The notes below the pieces were generated by a model. The model did no database searches. It was not told the DNA's origin and saw nothing but the letters and a program-made list of their open reading frames with translations. From Aspidiotus rigidus (taxonomy: Eukaryota; Arthropoda; Insecta; Hemiptera; Diaspididae), in NCBI GenBank assembly GCA_035079385.1, contig JAVHKY010000003.1, positions 12,565,501 through 12,629,500 on the forward strand: a stretch of 64,000 nucleotides of DNA, read 5' to 3'. Shown in pieces: positions 23,716 to 36,671 of the stretch; the first letter of the stretch is position 1; every line of letters begins with the position of its first letter. The translations under genes and the position numbers were made by a program.

Positions 23716-23916
23716 TCCTTCCATTGCCGGCTACATTGTTCCGTTTCAACACAGCTTTCAGGTCATCTTGGTATTTCCGTGTTGGGTCCCTTGCCAGCTC
23801 TTGGTATCTATTAACTGCGATTTACGACTTTACTTTTTGGGTGTAGTCCTCCTTTTCCATTACCACTACCGTGCTGCCCTTGTCCGCCTTTATCAAAATC
23901 AGGTTGTTCTGTCGAT
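23716..23916 (-). mobile_element. Penelope-like element copy A1, 5' fragment
   Basis: Reverse-complement match to 47550-47750 of copy A2 (RQNNLIL-K-DKGSTVV-MEKEDYTQK region). The copies diverge upstream of 23916, so A1 is 5'-truncated or its 5' end differs there. Confidence 0.85.
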
Positions 23917-26789
23917 TTTCTAACAAGTTCTGATGAAGGCGCAATACAGTAAATCGCATCAATGCAACTACCTAATTAATTGAATTCGTTACATTGTCGT
24001 TTCCCATCGACAGGGGTCTCAGAACCGAAATCAAACTCGAATGAAATCGACTGTTGTATTCAATTTGAGGAGCGTAATGTATTCTGAAAACTTCGTGTAT
24101 TCTTGATTCAAGTAACCCGAAAGAGAAAGTATTGCTCCCCCCTCAGCGCTTTAATGGTCTCGCGCGTTACTAACGTTCGTGAATTGTTAGTCCTTCTCCT
24201 TTTCACTTTGCCACTGATGCACACTCAAGGTAAGGTGGTTCAATACTGTTTCCGTAGCTATTAATGAGCCCAACCCGTCAAACTCTTATTAGACTCATTT
24301 GTCTCGGTCAAATGATTAGCTATTAGCTCAAAGGGAAGATTCGATGATGTATTGAGTCGAAAGATTCGGATGTGATAGACATTCAGACTAGAGGTCGGGA
24401 CTCGGTATGTTCAATCGCGCCTCGTCTTCATCTTCTTCGACCCGTTTCCGCTCCTGGTGCCATACACGAGCGTAATTATATAGAAGAAAAGTCGGAATTC
24501 TGCCATAATCCGTAGTTTCTCGTACAAGTTTAATGCCGTATTACAGTGTCGGCCAAATCAGGCTGAACGGTACGAGCGCGTAAAATCATCTCCGATGTCA
24601 GTATTTATGTAAATCTATTGGCGTTTTTCGGATACACTTCATTAGATTTTCTCCAACGTATTAATGTTATAATTTATTATCGCGTTGGTAGCTTACAAAT
24701 CGGTCGCGGTTTCCGCCGATTATAATACTTTTCGTTCGGAACTCCATTTCGATTATTTATAGCCGCGCGCGTCTTGGTATAAAATGCGTTTATATATACA
24801 GACGAAGTTCCATCAGCGCTAATGTGCAGCTAGCTGTAGGTACATAAGATGCAGCGTCTGTGTGTATAATATGTTCAAAAATCCCGTATTTCTCTTTTTG
24901 TGTGGTCGTATATAATCATTGAAAAATTCAGATATATACAGTCTTATAACGCCCGAATCGATTTTGTTCTGCCGCTTCATTCATTAAACGAGAGTGTATG
25001 TTATTTATTACTATTCGGGCCTACGAGTATATGCAGGTATTCTCTCCTCTACTGGCTCAACTCTTTAAAATGCATCTCAAAAACATGATTTAAGTTTTCG
25101 GAAAATCTCTTTTATATATACACTCTCGTAGAGGTCAACCTGTTGATTTAAACGGATGTTGTATTTTTCACTAGAAATTTCTTCGTAATCGTGCTCGTAT
25201 TCTATACCGCTTGATGGACTCGAAGACAAATTAATGTTAGAATCATGAACTCACGAGTACAATTTCGCGGATAATGACAACAACGCCGTGACGTCGGCGC
25301 GGCGGTAGCAACAAAGCGTTAATTAAAAAATACGTTTGGCATTGCTGGTTTCTGTGTTTGATTTGAAGATGATGATGAGTTACGATAGAACGTGAACCTA
25401 CTCGTACACGATTTTCTTGCTCACGAAATGACGGACTGTCTGTCATAGATTATTTTCTCTCTCTTTCTCGCTTTGCTCATTCCGTCATTATGAATGACGC
25501 GAATCATCTGCAGGTTATGATCGGGCATACACTGTAGTTCAATCGGGGGCGCAGGTGGAGGAGAATTTTACGGTTATTGTAACAACGCGACTTAGAATCG
25601 AGTAGGAGTATAATATTTTCGAGATACCTCTCATCGTGGTGGACTTCTGAGAAAAAAAAAAAAAAAAAAGTGTAGAAGAATCGTTTTGATGGATGGTGTG
25701 TAACGTATAGATTGTATACAAAATCTTGTTGTTTTTCCATCTAAAAAAGTTTTCGGAGGTACGCTTCGCGAGCGGACCAAATTGATAGTTTTATTAACCC
25801 AACGTCGCTCGCATTCAGGAACGAGTTACTTCTCAACTTGTCATTTTGAATAATGATGATGGGTTCGAGCAAATGTTAGCGAACTCGTAGCGAATTCGCA
25901 CGCAAATGTTACGCTGAATCATGCCGTATTTGACGGCCGATAGGTTAAACACCTTCGAAATTAGAAAGGAAAAAAATGAGCTCTCGATTAGCGCTCTATT
26001 ATTGTTTCTTACATTGTGTCGATCGCAGTAGAAAGAAATAAGTAGTTTGTGAGTGAACGGCGCTCGGATACTTGCCAAAATTTCGTACGCTTTTGTAGCT
26101 AGGCGAAGTTGCGCTTAAGTTCGGTAAAATTATCCTTTGTGATCGTTCTAAGAGGATTAATCAACACAGAACCTGTTTGATCGAATGGTACTTGGTTGTA
26201 ATGTCCACTACTCCAGGTGAATATCCACGTCGGAGAGAGGAGGCTTCTTGTCAAAGTTCGATTAGGATTGTCTGTCAATGTATGTGGGTTGCTTTCTGAG
26301 TCAACTGACCTCATTTTTCTAGTAATCTTGATTTCAGTTTTCTTTTGATCCTTACACCACTCTACAGAGACCATTTAATGAGGATCTCCATCCACGTTTT
26401 CACATCTCTGCACTTCTTCAAAGATTGTTACATCCATCAGGGTCGTCAAGAGCCAAACTGTCACGAGTAGGCTTGTGTATTAATTTTTGTCAATAAGTTT
26501 TTATTGTACTCGTCTTTCACTTTTTGCTCACTATTTCATTTTCATTTAAACTATTTTGAACATTATATTATTAAGTGTAGCAGTCCTGAAATATCGATAG
26601 AAAGAGTAGACACTAAGTCTTGTAAATATGGGAAAAGAATGCACGTATCGATAAAATGGGTGATTCATTTCTTTTCATCCTCAAATCCTGGCTGTGCCAT
26701 TGGGTCTAATTCCAGTTTTTGTTTTCCAGGGCTTTATCATGTTTCATGTCTTTACTCAGCTTTTACCCCTAATTTTAAACTCTGCGAAT
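23917..26789. other. Unique, CpG-bearing stretch, no gene seen
   Basis: AT-rich DNA with many CpGs and no recognised repeat apart from short simple runs (poly-A at 25651-25669). Open frames are below 100 codons and lack domains. 24400-24850 and 25200-25480 look like ordinary single-copy non-coding DNA and could hold regulatory elements. Confidence 0.45.
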
Positions 26790-27320
26790 GACCCCCCCCC
26801 TTTATCCTCGTTACCGTGTCGATGATTCGGAAATTTGCGAGTACACCCCCTCCCTTCTTTGGCAACTTGGAAAAATTATAACCTCTACTCTTTATTATAC
26901 TAGGCTTATACTGACGAGGTCTAATATGCATTAGATCTACTGGACTTGGGGTAGACTAATTCGCCCCCCCCCCAAAGTATACGAGACTTGAAATAGGGAA
27001 TTAGGCTTATGCCACTAGGCTGCTACGTTAGTCCTAGTATAATAAAGGCTCAGTAATGAAAGGTAAAGGTAAAAATTGTTCTGCGAGTGCCCCCCTTCTC
27101 CCTCGTCTTCGGTCTTGAAGTGTGTGCGCGTGCATGCGTATACCTCGTCGGTCATTTGTAAATCTGCGAATATAACCCCCCACCCCTCCTATCACGTCCG
27201 TGAAATACTATAAATTTAATAGGCAAATGACAGACATCACGAACTCGTACCCATCGGAGAATTCGAAGTTGGCGAGTGCTTTCCCCTCCCCCCTTCCTCA
27301 ATGAGAGGACTTGAAAAATG
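26790..27320. repeat. Degenerate repeats with TTTGCGAGTxC then C-tracts
   Basis: Four or more loose copies of a TxTGCGAxTxxxCCCCC stretch (near 26783, 26833, 27081, 27165, 27270), interleaved with CTAGGCTTATxC blocks. Several C homopolymers of 7-9 nt are present. Confidence 0.5.
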
Positions 27321-27839
27321 TTCAGCCCCTTGGTGACGTCACAAACTTATACAGTATAGTAAATATGAAATATGATCTTTCTTTACTTGGCTTTGCCAGA
27401 AGATTTGTTTAAAATTAGATCTCTTTTGTTAGGGGGCATTCTGACGTCATTTTCCTGAAATGTTGAAATATTTTCTAACATCAAGCTATACTTACATACG
27501 ACGAGAAACTTGGGAACGGGGCTTGGGGAGGACACCATTAACTTGTGACTAGACGAATTTGTCTAGGTTAGATTATAGGAATTCTTAAGGCTAGATCAAG
27601 TTCAGAGAGAGCCTTCAGGAGATATCTCTCCGCTACTGGGTCTAATTTCAGTTCTTGTTGTCCATCGGGGCTAGGAAACATTATTTGTCTTAAAGGTTAG
27701 CCGCGCTAAATCCTTTGCTCGTTGCAGTTTCTTTCCAATAGTAGGTATTTCTCATGCATTTCATTTTGTACAACTGAGATTCGGCGCTTCATCAAGACCC
27801 CAGCGGAACTACGATTTCTGTCTTTTCATGTCTATTCAT

Positions 27840-28030
27840 TTTCAAAGGCTCAATCCTCGCAAACGGCCGGCAGGAGACCCCGGGAAAGCTATATTTGGCC
27901 CGGCTTTCGAATCATACGATGTCCTCTTCATCACCACTATCGCGTTACCCTTGTTGGCCTTGGTAATTATTATTAACTCCTCTTCCCTGACCGTCTTCTT
28001 CACTACCTCGACATGCGTTCTACAACCCTG
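27840..28030 (-). mobile_element. PLE remnant, N-terminal RT region (minus)
   Basis: The minus-strand translation reads KTVREEELIIITKANKGNAI then VVMKRTSY. This is the conserved DKGNAxVVM region at the start of PLE reverse transcriptases. It lies head-to-head with an endonuclease remnant on the other strand (28085-28420). Confidence 0.6.
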
Positions 28031-28084
28031 TTACTGTCAAAAGGATTATTTGTTAGCTTGAAAGATCGAATTCTTGAAAATGAG

Positions 28085-28510
28085 AAAATTGGATAGTGTA
28101 GTTTAGAATGTAGAGATTGTAAAGGCATTTACATCGGGGAGACTGGTCGCCAGCTGAAGATTAGGGTTGATGAACACAAGACAGCCTGGGAGAAGGGTAG
28201 GGTGGGAGCTACGGCATTTGCTGACTATCTGATCGCCAACGGGTAGAGCTTCCGGGAGGGTTCAGAAGTTCCTCTTCGTATTTAAACGCACCGTTCTGGA
28301 GTACATTAAAATAATTCCTCATAAGAATATTAGTGGTGTCATCGTGCTGAACAGACACACACCGGACGAAGATCTGGTCGAGCTTATTTATGAGTCACAA
28401 CTCGATGATTAATTTTCATTCTTTTCTCGAGGTTGGTGACAGCGTCGTTGGTCGGTTGCCTTCTTTCTCTCGCTCATGATGGTTCTTTAACCGAAACCTT
28501 CTTTCTGCGG
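28085..28510 (+). mobile_element. PLE remnant, GIY-YIG endonuclease and 3' region (plus)
   Basis: Translation gives ECRDCKGIYIGETGRQLKIR then VDEHKTAWEKGRVGATAFAD, an in-frame TAG in the NSGHSF region, a frameshift, and a tail PDEDLVELIYESQLDD ending in TAA near 28411. Downstream, 28474-28496 carries TCATGATGGTTCTTTAACCGAAA, a degenerate hammerhead-like core. Confidence 0.8.
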
Positions 28511-28757
28511 TATTTTGTAACTTTTTTAGGTTTACTCGTTAGAGTACCCTCCCCCCCCCTTCCTTTTCATTACGAGTAGCCGTATAACTTAGAAGATCGT
28601 ATCACTGCGATGTTCTATCATGAATGAATAATACAGTGACTCGAAAATTTTTTGGATCTGAAAACTCATACCCAACACAATATTACGGTTAACCTACAAT
28701 GCAGTGTAAAATAGTTTCCATAAAATATTTCCAACCGGCGAACTATAAATTGACAGT
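28511..28757. other. No feature recognised
   Basis: AT-rich spacer with a C run near 28551-28559. Confidence 0.3.
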
Positions 28758-29329
28758 CAGTGGCGGATGAAAAATTCACGACCATGGTCATCGACATACA
28801 ATCCGCATTTCTAAGCAATTTTGTCCGATTTCGTCGAAGTAAAAAGCTTCAATTTTTTACCAACGAATTTCACGATGAAAAGATGCAGCCAAAGATATCT
28901 AAATTTCATCCCTCGCCACGGCTTCGAAAGGGGGAGTGTTTTCATTTTTTACCCTCCTATCAACGATTAGACATCCAAAATCTCAGTAAAATTGGTACCA
29001 TACGAGAGGAGCCTATTTGTCCAAAATAATGGCTCTTGTCCTTTATAATAATCTAATATCAGATACCTCCCTCTTACCTCCAAACATTCCCATTTTTACT
29101 GTAAAATTGTCCGAAGAAAACAATTTGTCTGGCAGTCATATCCAACAGGAAGACGTAGAAAAACTTCAGATTTCTAGTGTCGTAGTTATGGGGGGGGGGG
29201 TAACCCCCCCCCCCAGAATTAGTCGAATTCGCCATAAAATTCCTGATCTATTTTTATGCGACTGAAGAAAAAACAAAAGTCTCAAAACCCCAGCAACCTT
29301 CCCCTAATTTTGGTATAACCACGCCACTG
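28758..29329. mobile_element. 572-bp element with CAGTGGCG...CGCCACTG ends
   Basis: It begins CAGTGGCGGATGAA and ends AACCACGCCACTG. These short inverted ends are typical of non-autonomous hAT-like or related DNA elements. No transposase frame was seen. I could not find a convincing target-site duplication. Confidence 0.5.
29190..29214. repeat. G11-TAA-C11 inverted homopolymer
   Basis: A run of about 11 G is followed by a 3-nt spacer and about 11 C, a perfect GC hairpin. It lies inside the element at 28758-29329. Confidence 0.85.
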
Positions 29330-29409
29330 CTGCTTTGTACTAAATAAGTGAAATTTAAAAGATCGAGCCAAAAGAGTCAAACTGGTGAAAATTTCCGGGG
29401 TTGATGAAG

Positions 29410-30388
29410 CAGGGTGTCTACCGGTCAACTAAGTCAAGTAAATCAAGTAAAAGTCAAGTATTTTCATTGACGGTCAAGCAAAAATGATCGAGACGACAAA
29501 ACATTTTTAAAAAAGACAAAAAAAAAAAAACATAGTATTTTTACCCAATTTGACTTTTTTAGCGGGGAACCCGCTAGCCCTTTTGTTGGGGGTACTTCCA
29601 GGAAATTTTCGTCCGTGAGCGTGGGCGCGAGCAAGGTTGATGACGTCACGGAGGGGGGAGGGGGACGTGGAAAAATTCCTACCCCCGAGCTATATATATA
29701 TATATGATAGGAGGGGGACTTGAAAATACGACGGCTTCCTTGAAATTGCAGCGCGTTCAAGTTGTCACGTCATGATTTTCAGGACTTGGAAAAACTTCAG
29801 GCTCTAGGGAACTCGGGACATCCCAGTCCTGTTTTTTTAGCGGGGAACCCGCTATCCATTTTGTTAGGAGATTACATCCTCAGAAAACGTCCGCGTCCGC
29901 GAAGTTAGTAACCTAAGGTTAGGTTAGGTTACGGGACTTGGAAGAATTTCGAGTCTCGAGCTATATATGATAGGAGGGGGACTTGGAAGAATTTCAAGTC
30001 TCGAGCTATATATAATAGGGGAGGGGGGGGAGACTTGGAAGAATTTTGACTTTCGAGCTACCGTCCGCAGTCCGCCGTCCAACCAAAAACTTGGAAAAAT
30101 TTCGAGTATCGAGCTATATATGAAAGGAGGGGGACTTAGAAGATTAAGAAGAATGTCGAGTCTCGAGCTATATATGATAGGAGGGGGACTTAGAAGAATT
30201 TCGAGCCTCGAACTATATATGATAGGAGGGGAAGATTATCAACTCAGTTCCACACCACCTGCGGGTTTCCCGCTGCCATTGCAACGTCTGCAATGGCTTC
30301 TAATTTTTCTCTTCTTTTTTGTTTGTCAACTCGCTTACTTGGAAAAAAGGTCAAGTATTTTCAGAATTTCTTTTCAGTAGACACCCTG
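29410..30388. mobile_element. 979-bp TIR element with CAGGGTGTCTAC ends
   Basis: It starts CAGGGTGTCTACCGG and ends CAGTAGACACCCTG; the sub-terminal GTCAAGTATTTTCA occurs on both sides in direct orientation. Inside are two GCGGGGAACCCGCTA modules (29561 and 29841), a TTAGGTTAGGTTA run near 29916 and a tandem array of a ~45-50-bp GAGCTATATATGATAGGAGG unit at 29950-30230. It looks like a composite, non-autonomous element. Confidence 0.7.
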
Positions 30389-32270
30389 TAAAGAGACACT
30401 AGAAATCGTTAAGTCTAATCATTTTACCTGAAAGAAAATCGGGTACCCTCCCTAGCTTCTTGATATCGATTTCCCCGAGTCATACTCAAAATGAGGTTCC
30501 AAAACGTTCTAATAGAGCTAGATTCATGTTTCAGGTCTTCGCATGACAAGATTGCATTTTAAAATTTTGACCAAATACTTCAAAGATCGATGAATAAATT
30601 TCTGTAGCCCTGTGGAATACTTCCAACCCTGCACTTCGATTTTTTTTCCACCTCCGGAGTAGAAAAAATGTATTCATCCTCTAGCTGATTATTATACGGC
30701 AATCCATTTCTATCATAATTTGAACTCGAGACCGCAAACGCCTCCCGATGCTGGTAGTAGATTTTGCAACAATTTACTCGGGTTATCAAACTCTGCTGAT
30801 GAATGACTTTCAGTTAGACGTCAAATTGCGTAATTAATTGCTCCGTTTGTGAACTATTCAAAACGTTCGGCGGTTGACGTGAACTACAGTATTAGTTTTG
30901 CTAATTTATTTTTTCGAACTGGAATTCGATGTACAGAATTCACTCGTACAGATACCTTACACACTGACTAATGTAGGTGCTGTACTCTCACTCTATACAC
31001 GACCCTGTTCGTATTTTACTTTATCTGAGTGTATTCTGGGAATATGTGGTATGCTCGACGTTAGTATAGAATAAATCATTCTTTTTCATGCTGACTGTTG
31101 TAGAGAGGAAAACGAAAAATGATCACGAAGACAAAATGATTACACGCACACGCATATGTATAACAAGTATGCACGCTCGACCAGACTCTCCAGTTTAATT
31201 ATAATTTGCGAGGTATTTATAAGCCGTCGTTAATTTACATCGGAAAACAATGAAATGTAGATTGGAATTAATACAACCTGTCTTACGAAAAAAGAGGATG
31301 AAGGATACGCAGTGTTGCAGGCGGGCTGCATACATCGCACTATACAACGTTGCAGATGCACCTGCTGGAGCAAGCTGCAATCTAAAGTAACGCCTATGAT
31401 ATATAGCATCTGTCAACTTTTTTTCCTTTTATTCATTTTCTTCGATGATCGAATTTAGAATACGAAATTATTACCTTCGATACGAAAAAAATTACTTCAT
31501 TGCGGCTGATGATAGTAGGACGAAAAATATTCGAAGTGCATTAGTAATCTTATCAGTTCTGGCCTGACACCACTTTAAAATTAACTTTTAATTTAAATAA
31601 CAATGACGAGACGAGAAGTGACGCTGTCGCGAGTTTCCTACGCGGCAAGATGAATTCAGAATGATATTTGCGTATAATTTACAATCTGTCCGACGCGGAT
31701 CTGTAGGCACTTCATTTACGGATTTTGATAAAATACGGTTGTACAAATGTTGAAGTGTGAACACGAAAACGCAATTTGATACAGAATTATCATTAGTCGC
31801 GCGAAGATAATGTGATTTTTTTTTTTCGCCAGAAATTCGCTTCGAGAGCGGTACCTCAAAGTCAATATTTACCCTCCTGTAATAGCGTACGATGTTCTTT
31901 TTGTCTTCGCTCAGAACCGCGAACATGCTACAGTAGTGCATTACATACCGAGCACCTGAGAGTGTGATTAGTGGCGCAGCCAGGCAGGGGCCATTTTGAG
32001 TATCTAAGAATATTAGGGCTGCCGCGTGGTTATTATTTGGTAACATTGTCCCTTTTTTCATTATTAGTCACTAAAAGTCACTTTTTCCATCATTACTGCA
32101 ATGACCTATAAGAAATAATAAATTTTCTCTGTATCATCGAAATAATTACAGTTTAGTCTGACAGACACATGAATTTTGTAAAATTGAAATGATATGTGTA
32201 CATAATATGAGATTTGAAAATATTTTTATATACTCTCAGCATGAAGAGTTGTTCAAGAAGTCATAAGGTC
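30389..32270. other. Unique stretch, no gene seen
   Basis: Single-copy-looking AT-rich DNA. The longest frame is 157 codons on the minus strand (31588-32061), with no recognised domain and no splice or promoter support, so it is not called. Confidence 0.4.
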
Positions 32271-32279
32271 TTTTAACTT

Positions 32280-35200
32280 AAAACGTACAACTTTGATGAG
32301 TCAAATATGGTATCAAATTAAAAGAAATTTTATGAGGAACAATTTCTGTGTCTTCATATTTTTCGCTAGGAGGAATATTTTCCAAGAAAAATGAGAAAAA
32401 CCAGAATTTATTGTGTTTTCATTTGTATAAGCGAACCAAAAAACAGAATTGTCTAGGTGTTATCACGTCTTTCAGCTTAAAGCGTTCAATCTCAAGGGGT
32501 CAAATGTGGTATCAAAATGAAGAAAATTTTATGAGGAACAATTTGTCTGTCTTGATATTTTTTGCAAGGGTGCATATTTTTCGAGAAAAGTGAGAAAAAC
32601 TGGGATTCATTGTGTCTTCTTTTGTACATAGGAATTTCAAACACTAGAATTATCCAGAAGTTACCAGGTCTATTAGTTTGAAGCGTCCAATTTTGAGAGG
32701 TCAATTATAATATGAAATTAAAAGAAAATTGTATGAGGAACAATTTTTGTGTCTTGATATTTTTTTCTAGGAAGTATATTTTCTGAGAAAAATGAGAAAA
32801 AACAGAATTTATTGTGTCTTGAATTGTCCATATGAACCAAAAAACATAATTGTCCAGAAGTTATTAGGTCTTTCAGTTTAAAGTATTCAATTCCAAGGGG
32901 TCAACTATAATATGAAATTAAAAGGAAATTTCATGAAGAACAATTTTTGTGTTCTGATATTTTTTGCTAGGAAGTATATTTTCTGAAGAAAATGAGAAAA
33001 AACAGAATTTATTGTGTCTTCTATTGTACGTAGGAATGAAAAACCAGAATTAATTAGAAGTTACCAGGTCTATTAGCTTGAAGTGTTCAATTTCAAGAGG
33101 TCAATAATATGAAATTAAAAGGAAATTTTATGAGGAACAATTTTTTTGTGTTTTAATATTTTTTGCCAGGAAGCATGTTTTTCCTGAAGAATGAAAAAAC
33201 CCTGAATTTGTTGTATCTTCACTTGTGTTTAAATTCACAACTAGAAGTGTCCAAAATTAGGTCTTTTAGCCCGAAGCGTTCAATTGTGAGAGGTCAACTA
33301 TGATATGAAATTGAAGGAAATTTTATGCCGAACAATTTTATGTTCTGATATTTTTTGCTAGGAAGTATATTTTCTGAGAAAAATGAGAAAAAACAGAATT
33401 TATTGTGTCTTGAATTGTTCATACGGATATGAACCAAAAAACAATTGTCCGGAAGTTTAATAGGTCTTTTAGTTGAAAGTGTTCAATTCCAAGGGGTCAA
33501 ATATGGAATCAATTCAAAGGAAATTTTATGAGGAACAATTTTTGTGTCTTGATATTTTTTGCTAGGAAGTATATTTTTTGAGAAAAACAAGAATGCATTG
33601 TGTCTTGACTTGTACATAATTATGAACCAAAAAACTTGAGTGTCCAAATGTTGTCAGAGTCTCTTAGCTTAAAGCGTTCAATTTCAAGGGGTCAAATATG
33701 ATACCAAATTAAAGGAAATTTTATGAGGAACAATTTTTGTGTCTTGATATTTTTTCCTAGGAAGTGTATTTTCTGAGAAAAATTTGAAAAAACATGATTC
33801 ATTGTGTCTTTCTTTATACCTAGGAATCGAAAAACTGAATTATCCAGAGTTCAACGTGTTGAATTTGGAGGGGTCAAATATGGTATCAAATTAAAGGAAA
33901 TTTTATGAGGGACAATTTTTGTGTCTTGATATTTTTTGCTAGGAAGTATATTTTCTAGGAAAAATGAGAAAAAACAGAATTCATTGTGTCTTCCTTTGTT
34001 TCTAGGAATCAAAAAACTGAATTATCCAGAAATTATCAGGTCTTTTAGTTCAGCATGTTGAATTTGGAGGGGTCAAATATGGTATCAAATTAAAGAAAAT
34101 TTCATGAAGAACAAGTTTTGTGTCCTTGTATTTCTGGCTAGAAAGCATTATTTTGAGAAAAATGAGGAAAACTGGAATTCATCGTGTCTTCCTTAGTACG
34201 TAAGAATAAAAAAATTGAATTATCCAGAAATTGTCAGGTCTTTTAGTTCAATGTGTTGAATTTGGAGGGCTCAAATATGGTATCAAATTGAAGGAAATTT
34301 TATGAGGAACAATTGTTGTGTCTGGATATTTTTTGCTAGGAAGTATATTTTTTGAAAAAACAAAAATGCATTGTGTCTTGACTTGTACATATGAACCAAA
34401 AAACTTGAGTGTCCAAATGTTGTCAGGGTCTCTTAGCTTAAAGCGTTCAATTTTGAGGGGTCAAATATGATACCAAATTAAAGGTAATTTTATGAGGAAC
34501 AATTTTTGTATCTTGATATTGTTTCCTATGGAGTGTATTTTCTGAGAAAAATGAGAAAAAACATGATTCATTGTGTCCTCCATTGTACGTAGGAATCAAA
34601 AAACTGAATTATCCAGAAATTATCAGGTCTCTTAGTTCGAAGTGTCAAATTTGAAGGGGTCAAATATGGTATCAAATTGAAGGGAATTTTATAAGGAACA
34701 AGTTTTGTGTCCTTGTATTTCTTGCTAGAAAGCATTATTTAGAGAAAAATGAGAAGAACTGGAATTTGTTGTGTCTTCCTGAGTACGCAGGAATCAAAAA
34801 ACTGAATTATCCAGAAATTATCAGGTCTTTCAGTTCAAAGTGTTGAATTTGGAGGGGTCAAATATGGTATCAAATTGAAGGAAATTTTATGAGGAACAAT
34901 TGTTGTGTCTTGATATTTTTTGCTAGGAAGTATATTTTTTGAGAAAAACAAGAATGCATTGTGTCTTGACATGTACATATGAACCAAAAAACTTGAGTGT
35001 CCAAATGTTGTCAGGGACTCTTAGCTGAAAGCGTTCAATTTTGAGGGGTCAATTATGATACCAAATTAAAGGAAATTTTATGAGGACCAATTTTTGTGTC
35101 TTGATATTTTTTGCTAGGAAGTATATTTTCTGAGAAAAATGAGAAAAAACATGATTCATTGTGTCCTCCTTTGTACATAGGAATCAAAAAACTGAATTAT

Positions 35201-35540
35201 CCAGAAATTATCATGTCTCTTAGTTCAAACTGTCGAATTTGAAGGGGTCAAATATGGTATCAAATTGAAGGGAATTTTATAAGGAACAAGTTTTGTGTCC
35301 TTGTATTTCTTGCTGAAAAGCATTATTTTGAGAAAAATGAGAAGAACTGGAATTTGTTGTGTCTTCCTTAGTACGTATAGGAATCAAAAAACTGAATTAT
35401 CCAGAAATTATCAGGTTTTTCAGTTCGAAGTGTTGAATTTGGAGAGGTCAAATATGGTATCAAATTAAAGGGAATTTCATGAGGAACAAGTTTTGTGTCT
35501 AGCTGGGAAGCATATTTTCCGAGAAAAATGAAGAACCAAA
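32280..35540. repeat. ~200-bp tandem array, about 16 copies
   Basis: The landmark TATGAGGAAC recurs near 32331, 32530, 32732, 32932 and 33130 (spacings about 200 bp) and continues to about 35480. Other shared blocks are GGTCAAATATGGTATCAAATT, GTGTCTTGATATTTTTTGCTAGGAAG, GAGAAAAATGAGAAAAA and ATTATCCAGAAATTATCAGG. Some monomers alternate between two subtypes (a CCTTGTATTTCTTGCTAG type and a CTTGATATTTTTTGCTAGG type), suggesting higher-order amplification in 33600-35500. Non-coding. Confidence 0.95.
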
Positions 35541-36671
35541 ATTTTACAGATGATGAGCCAGCCGGGCGGTCAACGTGTAACCTTTTTCAGTATGCTCAGA
35601 CTACCTGAAGGAACAAATATCAGCACAAGAAATCCTGGTGCCCAACTTTGTTTGATTTGAGATCTTGTGACTACAGCCTAAAATTGAGTGTTGACAAATA
35701 ATAAATTAGGAATTGTTTACGCTACAAAAATTTCTCATAATAATTATGAATTCAAGGACTGATATGACAAAATTAGTCTCCCAGTCGATTCAGTTTTCAA
35801 CGTGAATGTGAGATCGATTTGAATAATATATCGATAGATTTTCTACCACGACTCTTAAGGAAGTAAATTCTTGGTCGATTGTCGTCGATTTTCGCTCGGT
35901 CATGAAATCGACGGTCAAGGGAGAGGATCAGAAGAATTCCAAGCATCGAGTTATATGTAAAGATGAAGCGAGGACTCGGAAAAAACGACGGCTGTATTAA
36001 CAAATTTTAACAAAGAAGTATCCAACCTCGAATTGGTTTTGATATTGAGAATTGGGTGAAGTCCCGGAAAGTCATAATTTTTCTGAGTCCCCTCTTATCA
36101 TATGATATGGCTCCTTCCAAGTTCTCCTTCCAGGTCATAAGGAAAAACCTTCAAACATCAAAGATCAGTAAAATGGGTTTATTTACATACTCACAGGAGT
36201 GTGGGTAAGCTTTACCAATTGGTTCTGGGACGCCTGAGGGTTTGTTTTCGCGACAGGACCTCGAAAGTCGAAATTTGTTGAAATCCAACCCCTGTATTAG
36301 GGAAGGGTTCTCTGCTTTTCTTTCGAGATCGAAATAAATTTCCAGTTTAATACGTGTCCAAGAGTGCTTAGCTTCTAATCGGGTAGATGAACCCCCAACA
36401 GAACCGAAAAAATTGTTTTATCTCAAATGTAGAAGAAGAGTGGGTAATTCTACCACTTTCTTGGAAAAATATTGGAACAAGAATATGAATGTCTTCGGGC
36501 TTTCGAATACCATAACACTTCTCTCGATTAAATGAGGACCGCATCATTATCAGTTTTGAATAACTTATCATTCTGTCGAAAAATTCTTTCACGAAGCACT
36601 TTCATTGTTAAGACTGCCTTGTGTTGTTAATATCGATGAATAATTTTCGTTCTATTTTCCTTTGCCTACAG
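35541..36671. other. Intron sequence before the host exon, no gene seen
   Basis: Mostly unique. It has scraps of dispersed repeats (the GAGTCCCCTCTTATCATATGATATGGCTC module near 36089 and a CAGTCGATTC stretch near 35783). It ends at the acceptor of the exon at 36672. Confidence 0.4.

Noticed and set aside
29916..29930. TTAGGTTAGGTTA as a telomere
   Set aside because: Only about two and a half units inside a TIR element; not a telomeric tract.
31588..32061. 157-codon minus-strand frame
   Set aside because: No domain, splice or promoter support; treated as chance.
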